Shown: positions 1-12,118, counted from the first letter of the stretch. The stretch is DNA of 64,000 bases from Pseudoscleropodium purum (GCA_963969395.1 OZ017799.1:374501-438500); one strand, 5' to 3'. The notes: a model not told the origin generated them from the letters alone. Made by a program: numbers and translations.

Positions 1-1824
1 GAAGCAGGTAAACTAATGCGGACGTTGCCTTATGGAATTTCTCACTTACCCGTCATTCGTTGTTGTGATTGCGTGTGAACTCTTCAGTGTGTCACTGTGT
101 CACGTGTACACATTGTTAACAGTTCTTTTATCTTCACAAAAACACATGCAGTGTTCTTCACCGGTTCTTGTAATATTAAATTTGACCCATTTGATTATAC
201 GTTTCAGAATATGATCAATCAAACTGGACATTTAATACCGTGAATCCTTGGGTAAAAGATCTTCTGCACAGGTCTTGACGACACGTAAAAAGGTTGGCAT
301 TGTGGATTTTCAGGCATTGCAATACACAGCGGGATCAAGAGGTGGGCTATATAGTGGTGAATCGCCGGTATTTCAAAATCTTTGCTCGAAGAAGGGTTAG
401 AAACCATACGCTGGGAGTGCACCTCTTCTCCTGTATGGCAATTTGCTTTTGTGGATGGATTGTGACGCTCAATCGTGGAGCTTCTTCTGATATGCAGTAT
501 GAAGTGATTTAGTTGGACCTTTGAAGATACTATAGGTCAAACGCATAGAGAGGCAGTTCGATTACAAGCCAGGAGAATATTCTGCCTGCCTATTGAAACG
601 TTACGGAGGTCACTCAAATTGAACCTCTTTGCATTTACTTTCCTACTACCTGTACTAAAGTCCTAGATGTCAAAGTTTGTCTACATGACCTTATCTGAGG
701 TAGAGGATACTAGAAATGTTACGACATAATCTCGCTCGTATTCGTTACCTTCAGCAATTCATCCTTTCATACACTCCGTTGGCCTTCAGTTGGCAAGTTA
801 GGTGTAATTGTGTTACCCACTGTAAGCATGACTAAATGTTTATTTCCAGTGATCTTTGAACGGAAAATGGGGTTGTGTACTGTCACTTTGAAGGCACAAT
901 CTCTCATTTTGAATGATTGCATAAAATTTTCGTGAGCACGGTTGATATCAAGAGAGTTTGGCTCTTGTACCCAAAGTTATCTCTCCGTGACTCTCTATTG
1001 ACTTGGAGTGTTAGTAGAAACACTTTTGGTGTGTAGTCCAAATGATGATTTCATTTTAATAAGAACACCTTGCTCAAGTGAAAACCTTTCTCAATTGTTA
1101 TTTAGATTTTTGCTATTCACAATGTTCTATGCATTTTCAAAATTGAAAGTAGAGGGTATCTATTTATGTCACCATTTAAAGACTCCCTAAAAATACACTC
1201 TTCAAGGATGAATTGTTCAATTTCCATTGATTCCTTCAAAGAACTCTTCAACTCCCATTGGTTGCTTTAGAAACTCTAGTGGTTTTAGTAGGTGGTTATT
1301 CCATTCCAAATTTTAGATGGTAGAATTAGATTGAAGGGTCATTAGTGGAACTTCTTATCTTATGTTGAATGACTTGTTTGGATGAGTCTCAACAAGAACC
1401 TAAAGCTCATTAGATAGATATTAATCCCATGAAATAAATAGTGGTGCATTACTATTTATGGATTGATGGAACAAAAGTGTTGTATCAACAAACACTAATT
1501 ATATATGAAGAAGTTTGAATTGGACTTCACTAAAAAAGCCAACTACTGCTAATGTATATAGACAAAGTTTCTCATTATATAATTGTATGTTTATTTGAAA
1601 GTTTTTTTTAATAAATATATTTATTTATTTATGTAAACACAAGCAAAAATATTCAACAATTCAAGAAAAGACTTAGGTGCTTAGGGACTAAACCAACCAT
1701 TATCTTATATCTAAATGACCTAAGGATACATAGCAAACTTAGTTGTATTATAAAATATGACTTCTTTAATTTCTTTTTATGTTTGTATCAAAAGACATAA
1801 TATTAAATTTGAAGATTAGAAACT
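1..1824. other. AT-rich intergenic DNA, no gene seen
   Basis: Only short reading frames without recognisable motifs occur here, on either strand. I see no RNA gene and no terminal repeats. The stretch ends at the target-site duplication of the small GC-rich element that starts at 1834. Confidence 0.6.
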
Positions 1825-1833
1825 ACTTAATAA

Positions 1834-2129
1834 AAGGTTGACAGGACTTCCGGACGCGGACGCTGTGTCCGCAGCGTCCGCTGACATTTACGTCCTAGCG
1901 GACGCAGCGTCTACCTGTCCCCCGTCCGCCCCGTCCGTCCGTTCGCTCGATTACGGCCGTTTGATCGACGCGCAGACTAATCTGGTCCGCACGATCTAGG
2001 TGTCCGCCTCAGGCCGTCCACCCCGCTCGTCCGCTTTCCGACGGCGGTCGGCACGCTGCATCCGCCAGCGTCCGGACGTTCGGAAAACGGACGCTATTTT
2101 GAGGCGGACGTTGACATTCGTCAACCCTG
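1834..2129 (+). mobile_element. Miniature GC-rich inverted-repeat element (palindrome family)
   Basis: A 296-bp GC-rich island in AT-rich DNA. It begins AAGGTTGAC and ends GTCAACCCTG, so the outer ~9 bp form an imperfect terminal inverted repeat. The flanks carry a near-perfect 9-bp direct repeat (ACTTAATAA at 1825-1833, ACTTAATAT at 2130-2138), read as the target-site duplication. Inside it is full of GTCCGC and GCGGAC hexamers. The left end ('E1': GTCCGCAGCGTCCGCTGACA) and right end ('E2': CGGAAAACGGACGCTATTTT) differ from each other but match the opposite ends of the element at 30990-31209. No protein is encoded; frames crossing it are Arg/Pro/Gly-rich shadows of the repeats. A 9-bp duplication is typical of Mutator-like elements, but the superfamily is inferred from that alone. 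Confidence 0.8.
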
Positions 2130-2365
2130 ACTTAATATACCATCAAATTTTGAAAGATATTCATAAATGTCTTTGTAAGCAATTTTAAGTCAATTCTTTT
2201 TTTAAATTTGCCAAAAAAAATACAATTTCTATTTTATAAAATATAAAAGTTTCATTTTTTATTGATTAGTGCAAAATGGCAAAAGATTTAAATATGAAAT
2301 CATGAACACTTTCCTTGAATAATAAAATTTAAAATCAAGAAAATATTAAACACTTTGAACTATTC

Positions 2366-2540
2366 AGGGTTGACGAATTTCAACGTCCGCCCCAAAATAG
2401 AGTTCGTTTTCCGGACGTCTGGACGCACGAACGCAGCGTCCCTCCCGCCGTCGGAAGGCGGACACGTGGGGCGGGGCGGACGGGTGCAGCGGATGGGTGG
2501 GGCGGACGGGCTGGGCGGACGGGGCAGACTTCGCATTGCC
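2366..2540 (+). repeat. Left E2 terminal GC-rich repeat of the palindromic element
   Basis: It starts AGGGTTGACGAAT and continues through CGTCCGCCCCAAAATAG and TTTTCCGGACGTCTGGACG into GGCGGACGGG-type repeats. It aligns with the reverse complement of 19106-19278 at roughly 80% by eye, with small indels, whereas sequence just inside is practically identical between arms. It also matches the E2 ends of the elements at 1834-2129 and 30990-31209. Confidence 0.75.
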
Positions 2541-2772
2541 ATTAGTCATTAGAAAATTTTATATTGTTATGTAATTTGAATGTTACACAATCAAAAATGA
2601 ATGCATCCACGTAAAATAAGATGTATATATAAAAATATTTTTATACGCAAATGAAAATATAGCATCTTTATATATAAATATATATGTATAAACAAAATAC
2701 ATGAAAACATAGTTCCAATATCACTATTGAATCCTATACGATCTTTTTAAGATCTAAATCTTTCACATTCTT

Positions 2773-2818
2773 TTTTGTTTTTAAACAATGAAAGGACCAT
2801 TGTTTTTTAAAAACAAAA
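2773..2818. other. Perfect-stem hairpin just downstream of gene A (left copy)
   Basis: An arm of 18 bp (TTTTGTTTTTAAACAATG) is followed by a 7-nt loop and its complement, with three extra T in the descending arm. It starts 13 bp beyond the gene A stop codon at 2832. It could act in transcript 3'-end formation or be a subterminal structure of the transposon; the sequence does not decide. Confidence 0.5.
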
Positions 2819-2831
2819 TTCTCCTCAAATC

Positions 2832-5800
2832 CTACTTTCCACCGGATAGACTACTACCTTCTCCCAAAACAAAAGGAAAATCTGCTGTACCGAGGAGTTT
2901 AGCAAATGATTGACAAGTTGATCGTTGTTGATTTGGACGGACTATTCGCCCTCTAGATTGAACTTCGATGTCGACCTTATGAAATTGTTTCTTGGTTTCC
3001 GGAGAGAAGTCATTGTCCTCTTCACGCTTCCTTTTTTGTTTTCTTTTTGGTGATAAATCGACTTCGTCTGCCTTCAAGGTTCTCAAGTTGCTCTCCACAC
3101 GATCTACCATTGCTTGAACAACTTCATCATTTCCTTTCCTTTGCCATACTGTGAGGCAGTCTCCATCCAATAGGAAAGCCTTCCAATGCCCTATAATATT
3201 GCCAATGCGCCTATCAAATGTTGCTGCCACATCTACAGATGAATGTCCTGTGCTTGTTAGTCCATTTGTATCGTAGACAGCACGAACTTTTACAGCCTCT
3301 TCCAACTTCGACAATAGAAGGGCCCTACCTACGAGGGTGTGGTCGTATGTCTTATACTGCTCATCGAACTCTTTTCCATGGTTCACCTCCACCTAACTGT
3401 CTTCTGATCCTTTCTCCACTTTTTTATCTGGAAAACGAAAGAATTTTTCGTGTTGCAAGCTCCAATATCCCCCCATGTTGCGACAAAACATTTCACGGGC
3501 CGTTTCATCTACGATTCCTCGAGCTCACAATTCCACCTCTCTATTGTGAGTCATCCATACATTGAAATTCAATGGTTGCTGAGATTCCTCGTACAAATCA
3601 TGCCTCTGTTCATTTGCATTCCACCGGATTGGCTTCTCTCAATGTTGATAATTTTGAAATTTGTATGGCGCTTGATCAAGAGGAAGATTCCAACGATTGT
3701 ACTCGTGGCCTGGAGGCATAGCTTCCAAGATACCAAACATTTCGTAGAACCTAGCACTCAATGGACTACGACACTCGGCACACACCGAACGAATGAGTGA
3801 TGTTTTCACAATGTAAGTGATATAGAAAGTGTGGCGACATTGGCCTATGGTTACCGCACCTTCCGGTCCGAAGAGGCCTTGGCAAAGGCTACAACAACCA
3901 TCCAAGATTGGAGAGGCTGGATCACAAGCATGCACCACTCGTTTGTCTTTCACATTGATGTGTGCTGAAAGTGTGTTGTAAGAGACCCATCCTTCCTCTA
4001 CTTCCAAGGCCCAATTGATGGGTGGAGCTTGGTCCTTCTTTGTGTGGTTTAACTGTTCAAACATGGCATCCATGTCTTCCCAACATGTGATCTCCGTATA
4101 TCCCTTTGAAGGATGTTGGTCAAACATAGTCTTGAACCAACTTAAAGAGCTTTCAATGGCATCGCAATTTTCATTCGATTCCATTGCCAATGTTTGAAGA
4201 CCTATCATTGCTCGAGATACTATAGAGGGTCTATCTTGGAGTCTTTGTACCCATGCTAACCATCTAGACTCCAAGCCGCTAGATGGCATAAACTTCTTCA
4301 AATCCAAGTACAATTGCAATCGATTCAACTCGGATTCAACGATTCCTTTTGTTTCAATTGCCTCCTCCAATTTATGCTTCAACTCTTCAAAGTCACAACT
4401 CTCCGTTTGCGTCTCCGCATTCACGTAAACGGATGAAAGCTTTTTCATTGATGGTTGTTGTGTCGCTTTTAACATGCTCATATCGTGACTTTCTTGTAAA
4501 TTCACAATGGCAGTGTTGTCGCTTGCTTCGGCCTTATCAAAAGGAAGAGAGAGCTTATCTTCACTCTCTTGAGTCTCTTGACTGTCTCCGAGTACAATCA
4601 CTGATGAGACTGCAACCTCACTTGGATTCTTGGAGGTTCCTTATAATTCTGCAATCTATTTACGCATCTTCATCAACTCCTCCATTTGCCTCGATGATTG
4701 TTGATTTAAATGTTCAACCTCACTCTTCGAAGTCTTTAATTTCAACTCCAACACTTTGCACCTTGCTTCCACTCCTCCAAGGTCAGCAATTTTCTTCTTA
4801 TATTCCAGCAATTGTAGTATGTGAACATCTCTTTCTTCGAAAAGTGGTCTGAAAGTCTTCGTGAGATTCTGAAATGCTATAGCACCTTTCAACATCTCTG
4901 GTGCTATTAAAGAAAACTCCTTGGCCAAATTCATAAAAGTCGGAGCAACTTGCGCTAAAAATTCAGCTGACATCGTCATCTTGAAAGCTGTATCAAGTAT
5001 ATGTGCAACATTTTTTGAATCTGCAAGTGGACTCATTGGAACAACAGTAGCACCATCATCGGGGTTGGACGATCCGCCTATTTCTTCATGAAGGTTAGCA
5101 AACTGAACCGAGAGCTTCAAAAGATTTTCCAATTGTTTTGGATTGGACATGTCTTGCAAGGTTCGATGTAGAGGACTCGGCAATGACGCTGTAAACGGAA
5201 ACTCCTCCGCCCGCCTTTTACGCTCGGAACTCCATAATGAGGATATATTATCAATCGTCACGCCTTGTCCACGAGGCGTATGTACTTTGTCTTTTAAACT
5301 TAACGCTGGACTAGATTCAACGCCTTGATGCACAAGCGGAGATTTGTAGACCAAACTATCAAAACAATTGTTGGCTATCAGACTATCAATTGTAGCATTA
5401 GCCTTTGCCACTTTCTCCGCCAAGACTTCGTCTACTTTACTTTTTGAAGTTTCCCCGCGTTCTGTGCAAACCTTGCCTTTGTTTACAAACTCCGTTTGCG
5501 TTTGTGCCGCAACATTTGGTGTAAAGGTCAAACGCGTTGGAGCTGTGGAAAAGACTTCACCCTCCTGCGCCTCTACATCTTTCTCTACATCTTTCCCCAC
5601 ATTTTTCGAAGAGCTTTCATTGATTGCTTTTGTTGGAGATTGTACAGACCGTAATTCTTCAACATTTGAGGCTTTCTCCACACCATCCATTTTCACCTCA
5701 ATAGTATTTTTTAATACTTTTTCTGTTTCTCCCTCTGAATTGTACAAGTCGGGAATGTCCTTTTGATTGGCTTCAAGTAGAAGTGGGCAAGCTGTTGTCG

Positions 5801-6230
5801 TCGGAAACGTGCTCCAATCGATCTTGCGCTCTAATATAAGTTCCGCATAAACCATACACGCCACGCTATAATTAATATAGCCTTTACTTCTGCACTTGTT
5901 TTCAAATAGAACACGCCACACCTCCTCAGATGGATGGACAAAATGTTTGTTGTTGCAAGTCTATGGTTTACAACAAAAATCCCGTGTATGACTCTTGTGC
6001 GACTCTTGAGGCCACAACTTGTCAATGTGGTACATTTTAACATAGGTCCTGCACATTTTTTATATCCAATACTCCGCATCTTCATCTTCCCACCCGCACT
6101 CTGCTTTAATTGTAGGGTCATTTAAAATGTCAAGCCGAAGGTCATGTGTAGCCCCCTTCACTTTGTTCTTTTTCTTGGCTTCACTTCCCGGAGTCACCCC
6201 ATCCATATTTCGATCACCTTCGTCGTTCAT
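2832..6230 (-). pseudogene. Gene A, left copy: coiled-coil/RING-like protein with 7 in-frame stops
   Basis: This is the mirror image of the copy at 15416-18814, where positions are discussed in full. The ATG is at 6228-6230 and the final stop at 2832-2834, spanning 1133 codons. All seven internal stops and both Tyr substitutions in the RING-like finger seen in the right copy are present here too, so these changes predate the arm duplication or were copied across by gene conversion. The only coding difference noticed is near the C-terminus: Gly here (C at 2843) where the right copy has Ser. No complete product can be made by ordinary translation. Confidence 0.75.
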
Positions 6231-6428
6231 GATTGTCAATTGGATTCAATAACCAATTGAAGTGAATAAAAAAATCTCACGTGAAAGTCAAAAGTGATGG
6301 CATCAACCGCAACACAGTAACACAAGATAGAGGACCCCAACTCTCCACCCCGTAGGAGCAACTAGCGCATAAAGCAATAGTAGCACATCCAACTTGGCAC
6401 CGAAGGAGAATTGAAGTGAGAAGAAATG

Positions 6429-6740
6429 AAAAGTCACTCCACCCTTATAGCCGCCCGCCGCCGGACCTACCACGGACCGCGTAAAGCGGCCCCGAACCTC
6501 GCGTCCGTTGCGCGGACCGACGACGTCCACTTTGGCAGCGGACGCGCCATCCGCCCGTCGCCCCGTTCGACCGCCTTGACCGCCCGCCCCGTCCGCCCCG
6601 TCCGCCCGCCCTGTCCGACCGGCACATCCGCCCGGACTGTCCGCATTGTCTGCCTTCCGACGCCGTCCGCGCTTTGGACACGCCGACCGCCCCACTTAAA
6701 CACTGACCGCCGACGGCGTCCGCCCAGCTGTCCATTGGTG
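6429..6740 (-). promoter_or_regulatory. GC-rich GTCCGCC block with TATA box, promoter region of gene A (left copy)
   Basis: A dense cluster of GTCCGCC, CCGCCC and GCGGAC words lies upstream of the gene A ATG. On the minus strand a TATA element (CTATAAGG, 6443-6450) sits at the gene-proximal edge, about 220 bp before the ATG at 6230. The block mirrors 14906-15220. Arg/Pro/Gly-rich frames across it are shadows of the repeats. Confidence 0.5.
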
Positions 6741-9124
6741 CATCCTATGAGGCCATTATTATTCAAAAAGAGCAGTAACATTTGAAAAAAAAAACAGCCT
6801 AATAATCACTGCTAAATGAGGATCAATGTAATTGATTTATCATTTAAAAAAAAAAAAATGTAAACCCTAAACCCTATACCCTAATTACCCTAAAACTTTT
6901 CTTTTCTCCCCTAAATTGTTTTACGAATGAGGGGAATGTGGTTAAGTTGAATATGTTTGGATTATTTACTGATATTATTCCTCTAAATAGGTTTTGAGAA
7001 GATCTGAAGATGGTGGGGATTTTTTTAAAGTTCATTAGGAAATCAAATGTTTTGCAAAAATAATCAATTCCTTTTTCATCGAAAGCAAATGAAATTTTAA
7101 AAAAAGGCCCCAATACATAATTAGAATAACAGTTGAATGGATTTCAACCTCACGATATTTAATGAAAGGTTTTGATTTCTAATTAGAAGTGCATCACGAT
7201 CTTCAAATGAACATTGAGTCTTTCATATTTTTTAACGAAATTTTGATTAGATTTGAAAACAAAGAAAAAGAATCAATGTTTTAACTTTCAAATCATGTAT
7301 GGCTATATTTTTCCTTAAAAACATAGAAAAATTCGTTACTTCAGTTGATTGAGTAGAATACATTATACACTTATACATGTACTATATTTATTTTGAAGGG
7401 TAATTCCAATATTCTTATTTTAGATGTATTTAAATATTAATTTTAAAAAAGAGGGTTCATTGTTTAAAGATCTAAAAAATTGACAAACATAATTTCTATT
7501 ATAAATAGGAATTGAATTCGGAATTCGAATTTTGAAATGATTCAAATGAACAAGATGTTGATTATAAAATATTTCTTCGTTTGAGTTTTCAAAATGAATT
7601 CACGAAACAATTGCAAACTTTTGAACTTAGGTATATGGTATTGTTTTTGGTTTGTACTTTGTAGAGTATAATACTTCAATTTTAATCCTAAATAAATGAA
7701 AAAACTCCACATGAATGAAATGTTTCTATGTATTGCACAAAGATTTCTACCAATTACTATGATAATTAAATACATTGTTACATTTCATAAAATATTCTAC
7801 ATAAAAAGAAAAAATCATTTCAGTTTTCAATCATGATAAATGATGTCTTCTATTCTTTCTGTTATATGTTCATTTTGTATAACGTGTACATTGTACAATC
7901 TTTGAGAGTAGGGTAGTTCATTTTTGACTTTCATTGAAATAGAAAATATATTTGTGTTTGGATTTTGAAATCATTATGTATTCTACGGTCTTGTAAGAAT
8001 GCATCTTGTTTCTTCCTTTGAATCCTTTTGATATTTTCTTTATTTTCCTTTGTTTTCTGTCTCGTAGGGCTCTTATTATCTTGTTCTCTTCATTTGACCA
8101 GCCTATTTGGCTTGGCTCTTAGTTTTTTTTTTTAATGCAATGGTTTATGCATATGTTATAAAATATATATATTTTTAATTTAAAATCAATATATTGATGA
8201 ACAAACGCATAAAGGCATTGAATGCTTTCACATTTAAAGTTATAAATCTATCATAAATCACTCTTGCAAATTTAAATGATTGAATCGAAAATTTGAAAAT
8301 GTAATTACAAGAGCTTTCAATTCAATCAGTTGCATAAATCATAAATGTTGAAATGCAACTCGTATGAATTTAGCATCTATGAAGATTAATTCATGCCATC
8401 CACATGCAATTTTCCAATTTAATAAAATGCAATTGAGTACTTCAATTTCTTTCTTTCCAATTCTCCAAGTAACATTCACTTCATATCTTTCTCTATTTGT
8501 TTATTTAATTTTTGGGAACAAATGGAGAAACCATCTTTGTCTATATTTGCACATGCACTCTTATTTGATTGATGAAGAATAGATTTATGAAATATATAAT
8601 CATTGATTTGTTCATGTTGATTTATCTAATATATTTTATATATGTATATATATTTATATATATATATATATATATCATTAAAGGAGTATGAAAGACAAGA
8701 TTGACAGATTGTGTTCAAATGTTGTTGATTTTGAAATGATTTAGTACTATATCATTTATAAGAATATTATAATAGTGTTATGTTATAATATTCCTAAAAC
8801 AATTGCAACAAATATTAAAATACATGCTAAGTTAAGTTTGTTAGCCTACCAATTGTTCATTAATAGACATAATAGAGTAGCCCCTTTAAATGAAACATTG
8901 AATATCTAATATCTTACAATCCAAATGGTGGATTTGTCTAAATTTTTTTCTACATTTTTTCCAACTAATTTACTACAAGATCCTACGGTTACATATGCCC
9001 CAAAGTATTTTTCTTCTAAGACTTGGTATTTGCACTACTAATGGCAGTTTTGAAGTGTTTTTAGTGAAAAGAACTTTAGGGGTTAAACATCTATACCGTT
9101 AGAGTTTGAAAAAAGAACAATTTT
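6741..9124. other. Non-coding AT-rich inner part of left arm
   Basis: About 2.4 kb with no credible gene. It holds a short telomere-like stretch of CCCTAAA/CCCTA words at 6864-6893 on the plus strand and an AT dinucleotide tract at 8641-8675. Everything here is repeated in mirror image at 12522-14905. It ends where the palindrome identity stops. Confidence 0.7.
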
Positions 9125-9149
9125 CTTTCTTGGGTTTAGGGTTTAAAAT

Positions 9150-9690
9150 GAGCCATCCGCCCTGTCCGCCCGATCCGGCGTCCGCCTTGTTCGCCTCGTC
9201 CGCCCCGATACCCGTCCACCGCAATATCCGTCCGCCCTGTTCGCCCGATCCGGAGTCTGCCCTATCCGCCCCGATACCCGTCCGCCCCGTCCTCCGTTTG
9301 CCCAGTCCGCCCGGATACCCGTCCACCCTGCCCATCTGATCGGGCGTCTATCCTGTCCTCCCCGTCCGCCCCGGTACGGCCGTCCGATTGACACGCGGAC
9401 TGATGTGGTTCGCATGATCTGGACGTCCGCCTCGGGGCGTCCGCATATATATATGGGGAGGCGGACGGTTATTCCGAACAATCGTTCTCTTTTGGAGTGG
9501 GCGGACCAGTGCCTTGGAAGCTCTATACGCCCCTTCCGCAGCGTCCGCTGACATTCGCGGTCCCGGGAGACGCCCCGTCCGCCACTCCGCCTATTACCCT
9601 ATCCGCCTCGCCCCTCTGCCCCGTCCGCTTTGACGGCCCTATTTCCCCCGATCGCCCTACTCAAACTGTCCCGCGGTCACTCCCTTAATC
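9150..9690. repeat. GC-rich GTCCGCC block at left edge of the spacer
   Basis: Tandem-like GTCCGCCC/GATCCGG/GATACCC words fill about 540 bp. Near 9540-9570 lies the E1-type subterminal word (GCAGCGTCCGCTGACATTCG) seen in the miniature elements, but without the terminal AGGGTTGACA. The part at 9390-9450 resembles the interior of the 1834-2129 element. This may be the relic of a lost E1 end. Confidence 0.6.
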
Positions 9691-10082
9691 TCTAAACAAT
9701 TAAATATTAAATGAAGTGCAATGATTCGCGATTTGTTATTAAAACAATGTCTCTTATAAGTTGAAAGATTATAAAGTTTGACCATGAGTCCATGATAGTC
9801 TTGAAACTATGAAAAAATTCCAATTCATTTTCAGAAGGCAAACTAAAAAAGTTTGTGACTTCTAATATATATATATATATATATACTATTTAAAAAATCA
9901 AGATCAACACAAATACAAACATAATCAATATGGGCAAAATGTATTGAATTTAATATAGAATACCATACATTGTGCACATTTGGCTAATTGCACATATAAT
10001 TTTTTTCATTCCAACTCTATATTTCTAAACTAATTTTTAATGCCTATATAACCTATTCAACTACTACTTCTGCACTACCAAT
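9691..10082. other. AT-rich non-coding stretch in spacer
   Basis: This is low-complexity AT-rich DNA including a TA tract near 9869-9885. It lies immediately downstream of the gene B stop codon. I see no gene or terminal repeat in it. Confidence 0.6.
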
Positions 10083-11576
10083 CTAATATAAATGGCGGAA
10101 ATGTTCATTTGGCATCGGCCAACGATATGTATTAGAAAATTGCGTAATCACATGGACCAAACTAGTATTTTCATCATCAAGCTTCGAAGAAATGCGCTTC
10201 AAGTAAGCATAAAACACTTTTGCAAAGTCATGAAAGGCAAATTGTGTCGCACTAGGTGTTTTAAGTAGCACGTTGAAATACGCCTATGACATGTTGTTTC
10301 CATTCATCCGCTGAGCAATTTTTCGAACGGCATACTCTTCCGACTTACGTGAATACATCGGAATGACTTCCACATCTGCACCTGCTTTATGCGAATATGC
10401 AATACATGAATCCACCTACCATCTCCTCTGCAAAGTTTGTTTCATCTCATCTGTTGATGTGAATGTATACAAAGATTTCATTGACTGAGAAGCTAAGGTG
10501 GTCATGCCCCAATCGCAAACTCCAATGTACACACGTGACTCATCCTCTGGAAAATGCAACAAGATGTTGTCCGGAGAAAGATCATTGTGAAAATGTCCAG
10601 CAAGATGCACTGCATACATTATATCCATAAACGCACATGTCAACTCCGTGCGCTTCTTCCAATATCGCCCTAAACGGTGAGCTTTTACAACCTCCTCTTC
10701 GGTTGGATTTGTATACATCAAACGGATTTGAATATTGTCTGGAAAGTCCTTATCCATATTCAACATTTGTCGAAGAGTTCCACCATTCCACCAATACGCA
10801 TAACCTTCACACGTCGTTCCGTGCACCGCAACAAACCGTATCACACCCGCGTGTGGAATTCGAACAGCCATTGATTCGTTTTGATGTTCTAACTTTGCAC
10901 GATCAGGTCGAGTTTGGTGGTAAATGGATTTCTTTGCCGCAAACTCCCAATAAGGAAGTATTCCTGGACATCCTTTAATACGGACTTTTCAAATCGTTGC
11001 ATATCTACCTCTCATCGTTCTATCATCAACAACAATTACGCGTGCTGTATCTGGAAGTGCTATGAGGTGCCGTTTGGTCCTTTTCGCTTTAGCAACTCCA
11101 TCATTGCTTTTCCACCAACCAATTGAACCAACTCAATTGTGCTTTTTGGCGAATGGAGCACATTGCCCCTTAAATAAGTCCGCTTTCAGAATCACTTCTT
11201 CAAATTGGGCGTCATTGGGTCGATATTCCTTGCCATATTTAACCAAAATGACTTTGGAATTCCACAAAGCGTCATGAACCTTGTTCTTCAAACATTTGGT
11301 GAAGTACGTTTTATGCATTTGGTCATGTCACTTTGTCACATTCAATGCATCCAACAACATCTGTGTCATGTCTACCTTGAATTTAGACACGCACTCCTCT
11401 TGATATCTGATGTACTTATTATCTAAAGACAATGTTGTTTTCGATTCATAAAATTGAACGATGCGCTCGATCATGAATTTCTTGCATTCCTCCGAAGGAC
11501 TTTGGCGAGCTACTTCCAAGTTCGATGGTCCCTCTCCATGTTTAAGCTTCGCAACCTTCTTCTTCCCCTTCGGCAT
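10083..11576 (-). pseudogene. Gene B: protein-kinase-like cargo gene with 5 in-frame stops
   Basis: One continuous minus-strand frame of 498 codons runs from ATG (11574-11576) to TAG (10083-10085). Its internal stops, in plus-strand coordinates, are TGA at 11328-11330, 11133-11135 and 10989-10991, and TAG at 10416-10418 and 10284-10286; there is no frameshift. The N-terminus is Lys-rich (MPKGKKK). Around residues 330-337 is HNDLSPDN, matching a protein-kinase catalytic loop (HxDxxxxN), and around 354-357 is CDWG, at the place of DFG with Trp for Phe. The N-lobe is hard to see: no clear glycine loop, and the usual VAIK Lys is not obvious. The family (kinase fold) is fairly clear; the substrate is unknown. 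It could be a captured host kinase or an element-specific one. A TATA box lies about 220 bp upstream. No conventional full-length product is possible. Confidence 0.7.
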
Positions 11577-11770
11577 CGTAACAAATGAAATTGATATAGA
11601 TGAAATTCTTTAATTTAAATGTGAATTCACGCGCAAGTGTTCAAAAAATTGGCAACAAGGGGGCCTCAATAAACCACTCTTGCCTTGCCTCGGAAAGGAG
11701 CCAATGGAGGATGAACCACCAAGCACTCCACTCCACCTTGCATTCACAAGGGGCAAAGCAAAAGTAACAA

Positions 11771-12118
11771 TGCGGACGGCCCGTCCGCCTCTCTTATAAG
11801 GGCGGACTACCCTAAACCGTCGGCCCGATCGGACGGGCCGGGGTGGCGGACGGATCGGCTGTCCGCCTCCCCGAAACCCTCGAGCCCCGTCCGCTCGATT
11901 GGACGGCCACTGGCGGACAAATCTGCCGTCTGCCCCATCGGACGATCTGGGTGGGCGGACGCATCGACCGTACTGGGGCGGACGGGGCGGACGGCGAATA
12001 GGTATCGGGGCAGACGGGGGTCTGGGCGGATGGGGCGGACGGCGAATAGGTATCGGAGCAGACGGGGGTCTGGGCGGATGGGGCGGACGGGTATGAGGGC
12101 GGACGGGGCGGTTTCACC
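11771..12118 (-). promoter_or_regulatory. GC-rich block with TATA box, promoter region of gene B
   Basis: A GCGGACGG-rich block lies upstream of gene B. A TATA element (TTATAAG, within 11792-11799) sits at its gene-proximal edge about 220 bp before the ATG, the same layout as gene A. At 11984-12091 a 48-bp unit beginning GGGGCGGACGGCGAATAGGT is present in two nearly identical tandem copies plus a partial third. Confidence 0.5.
11984..12091. repeat. 48-bp GC-rich tandem repeat (2.2 copies)
   Basis: Units start at 11984, 12032 and (partial) 12080. The first two differ by about one base (ATCGGGGCAG versus ATCGGAGCAG), so the duplication is young. It lies within the GC block upstream of gene B. 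Confidence 0.85.

Larger units (their letters stand above)
2527..9124 (-). repeat. Left arm of the giant inverted repeat
   Basis: About 6.6 kb that is the reverse complement of 12522-19119. All mirrored translated frames agree except one residue, caused by C at 2843 versus A at 18803. That is a C-to-T change on the minus strand of the right arm at a CpG. Near-identity starts abruptly inside the GC-rich end (first outward mismatch at 2526/19120) and stops at 9124/12522. The AT dinucleotide tract at 8641-8675 has the same length in both arms. Confidence 0.9.

Noticed and set aside
6445..6785. Arg/Gly/Pro-rich frames across the GC blocks (also near 2000-2550, 9100-9690, 11807-12199, 14861-15343, 31000-31220)
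   Set aside because: They occur in several frames on both strands at once and consist of translated GTCCGCC repeats, so they are shadows of the repeat, not genes.
6864..6893. Interstitial telomere
   Set aside because: Only a few imperfect CCCTAAA/CCCTA words; too short and irregular for a telomeric array. The TTAGGG words near 27340 in an RS2Z intron are likewise too few.
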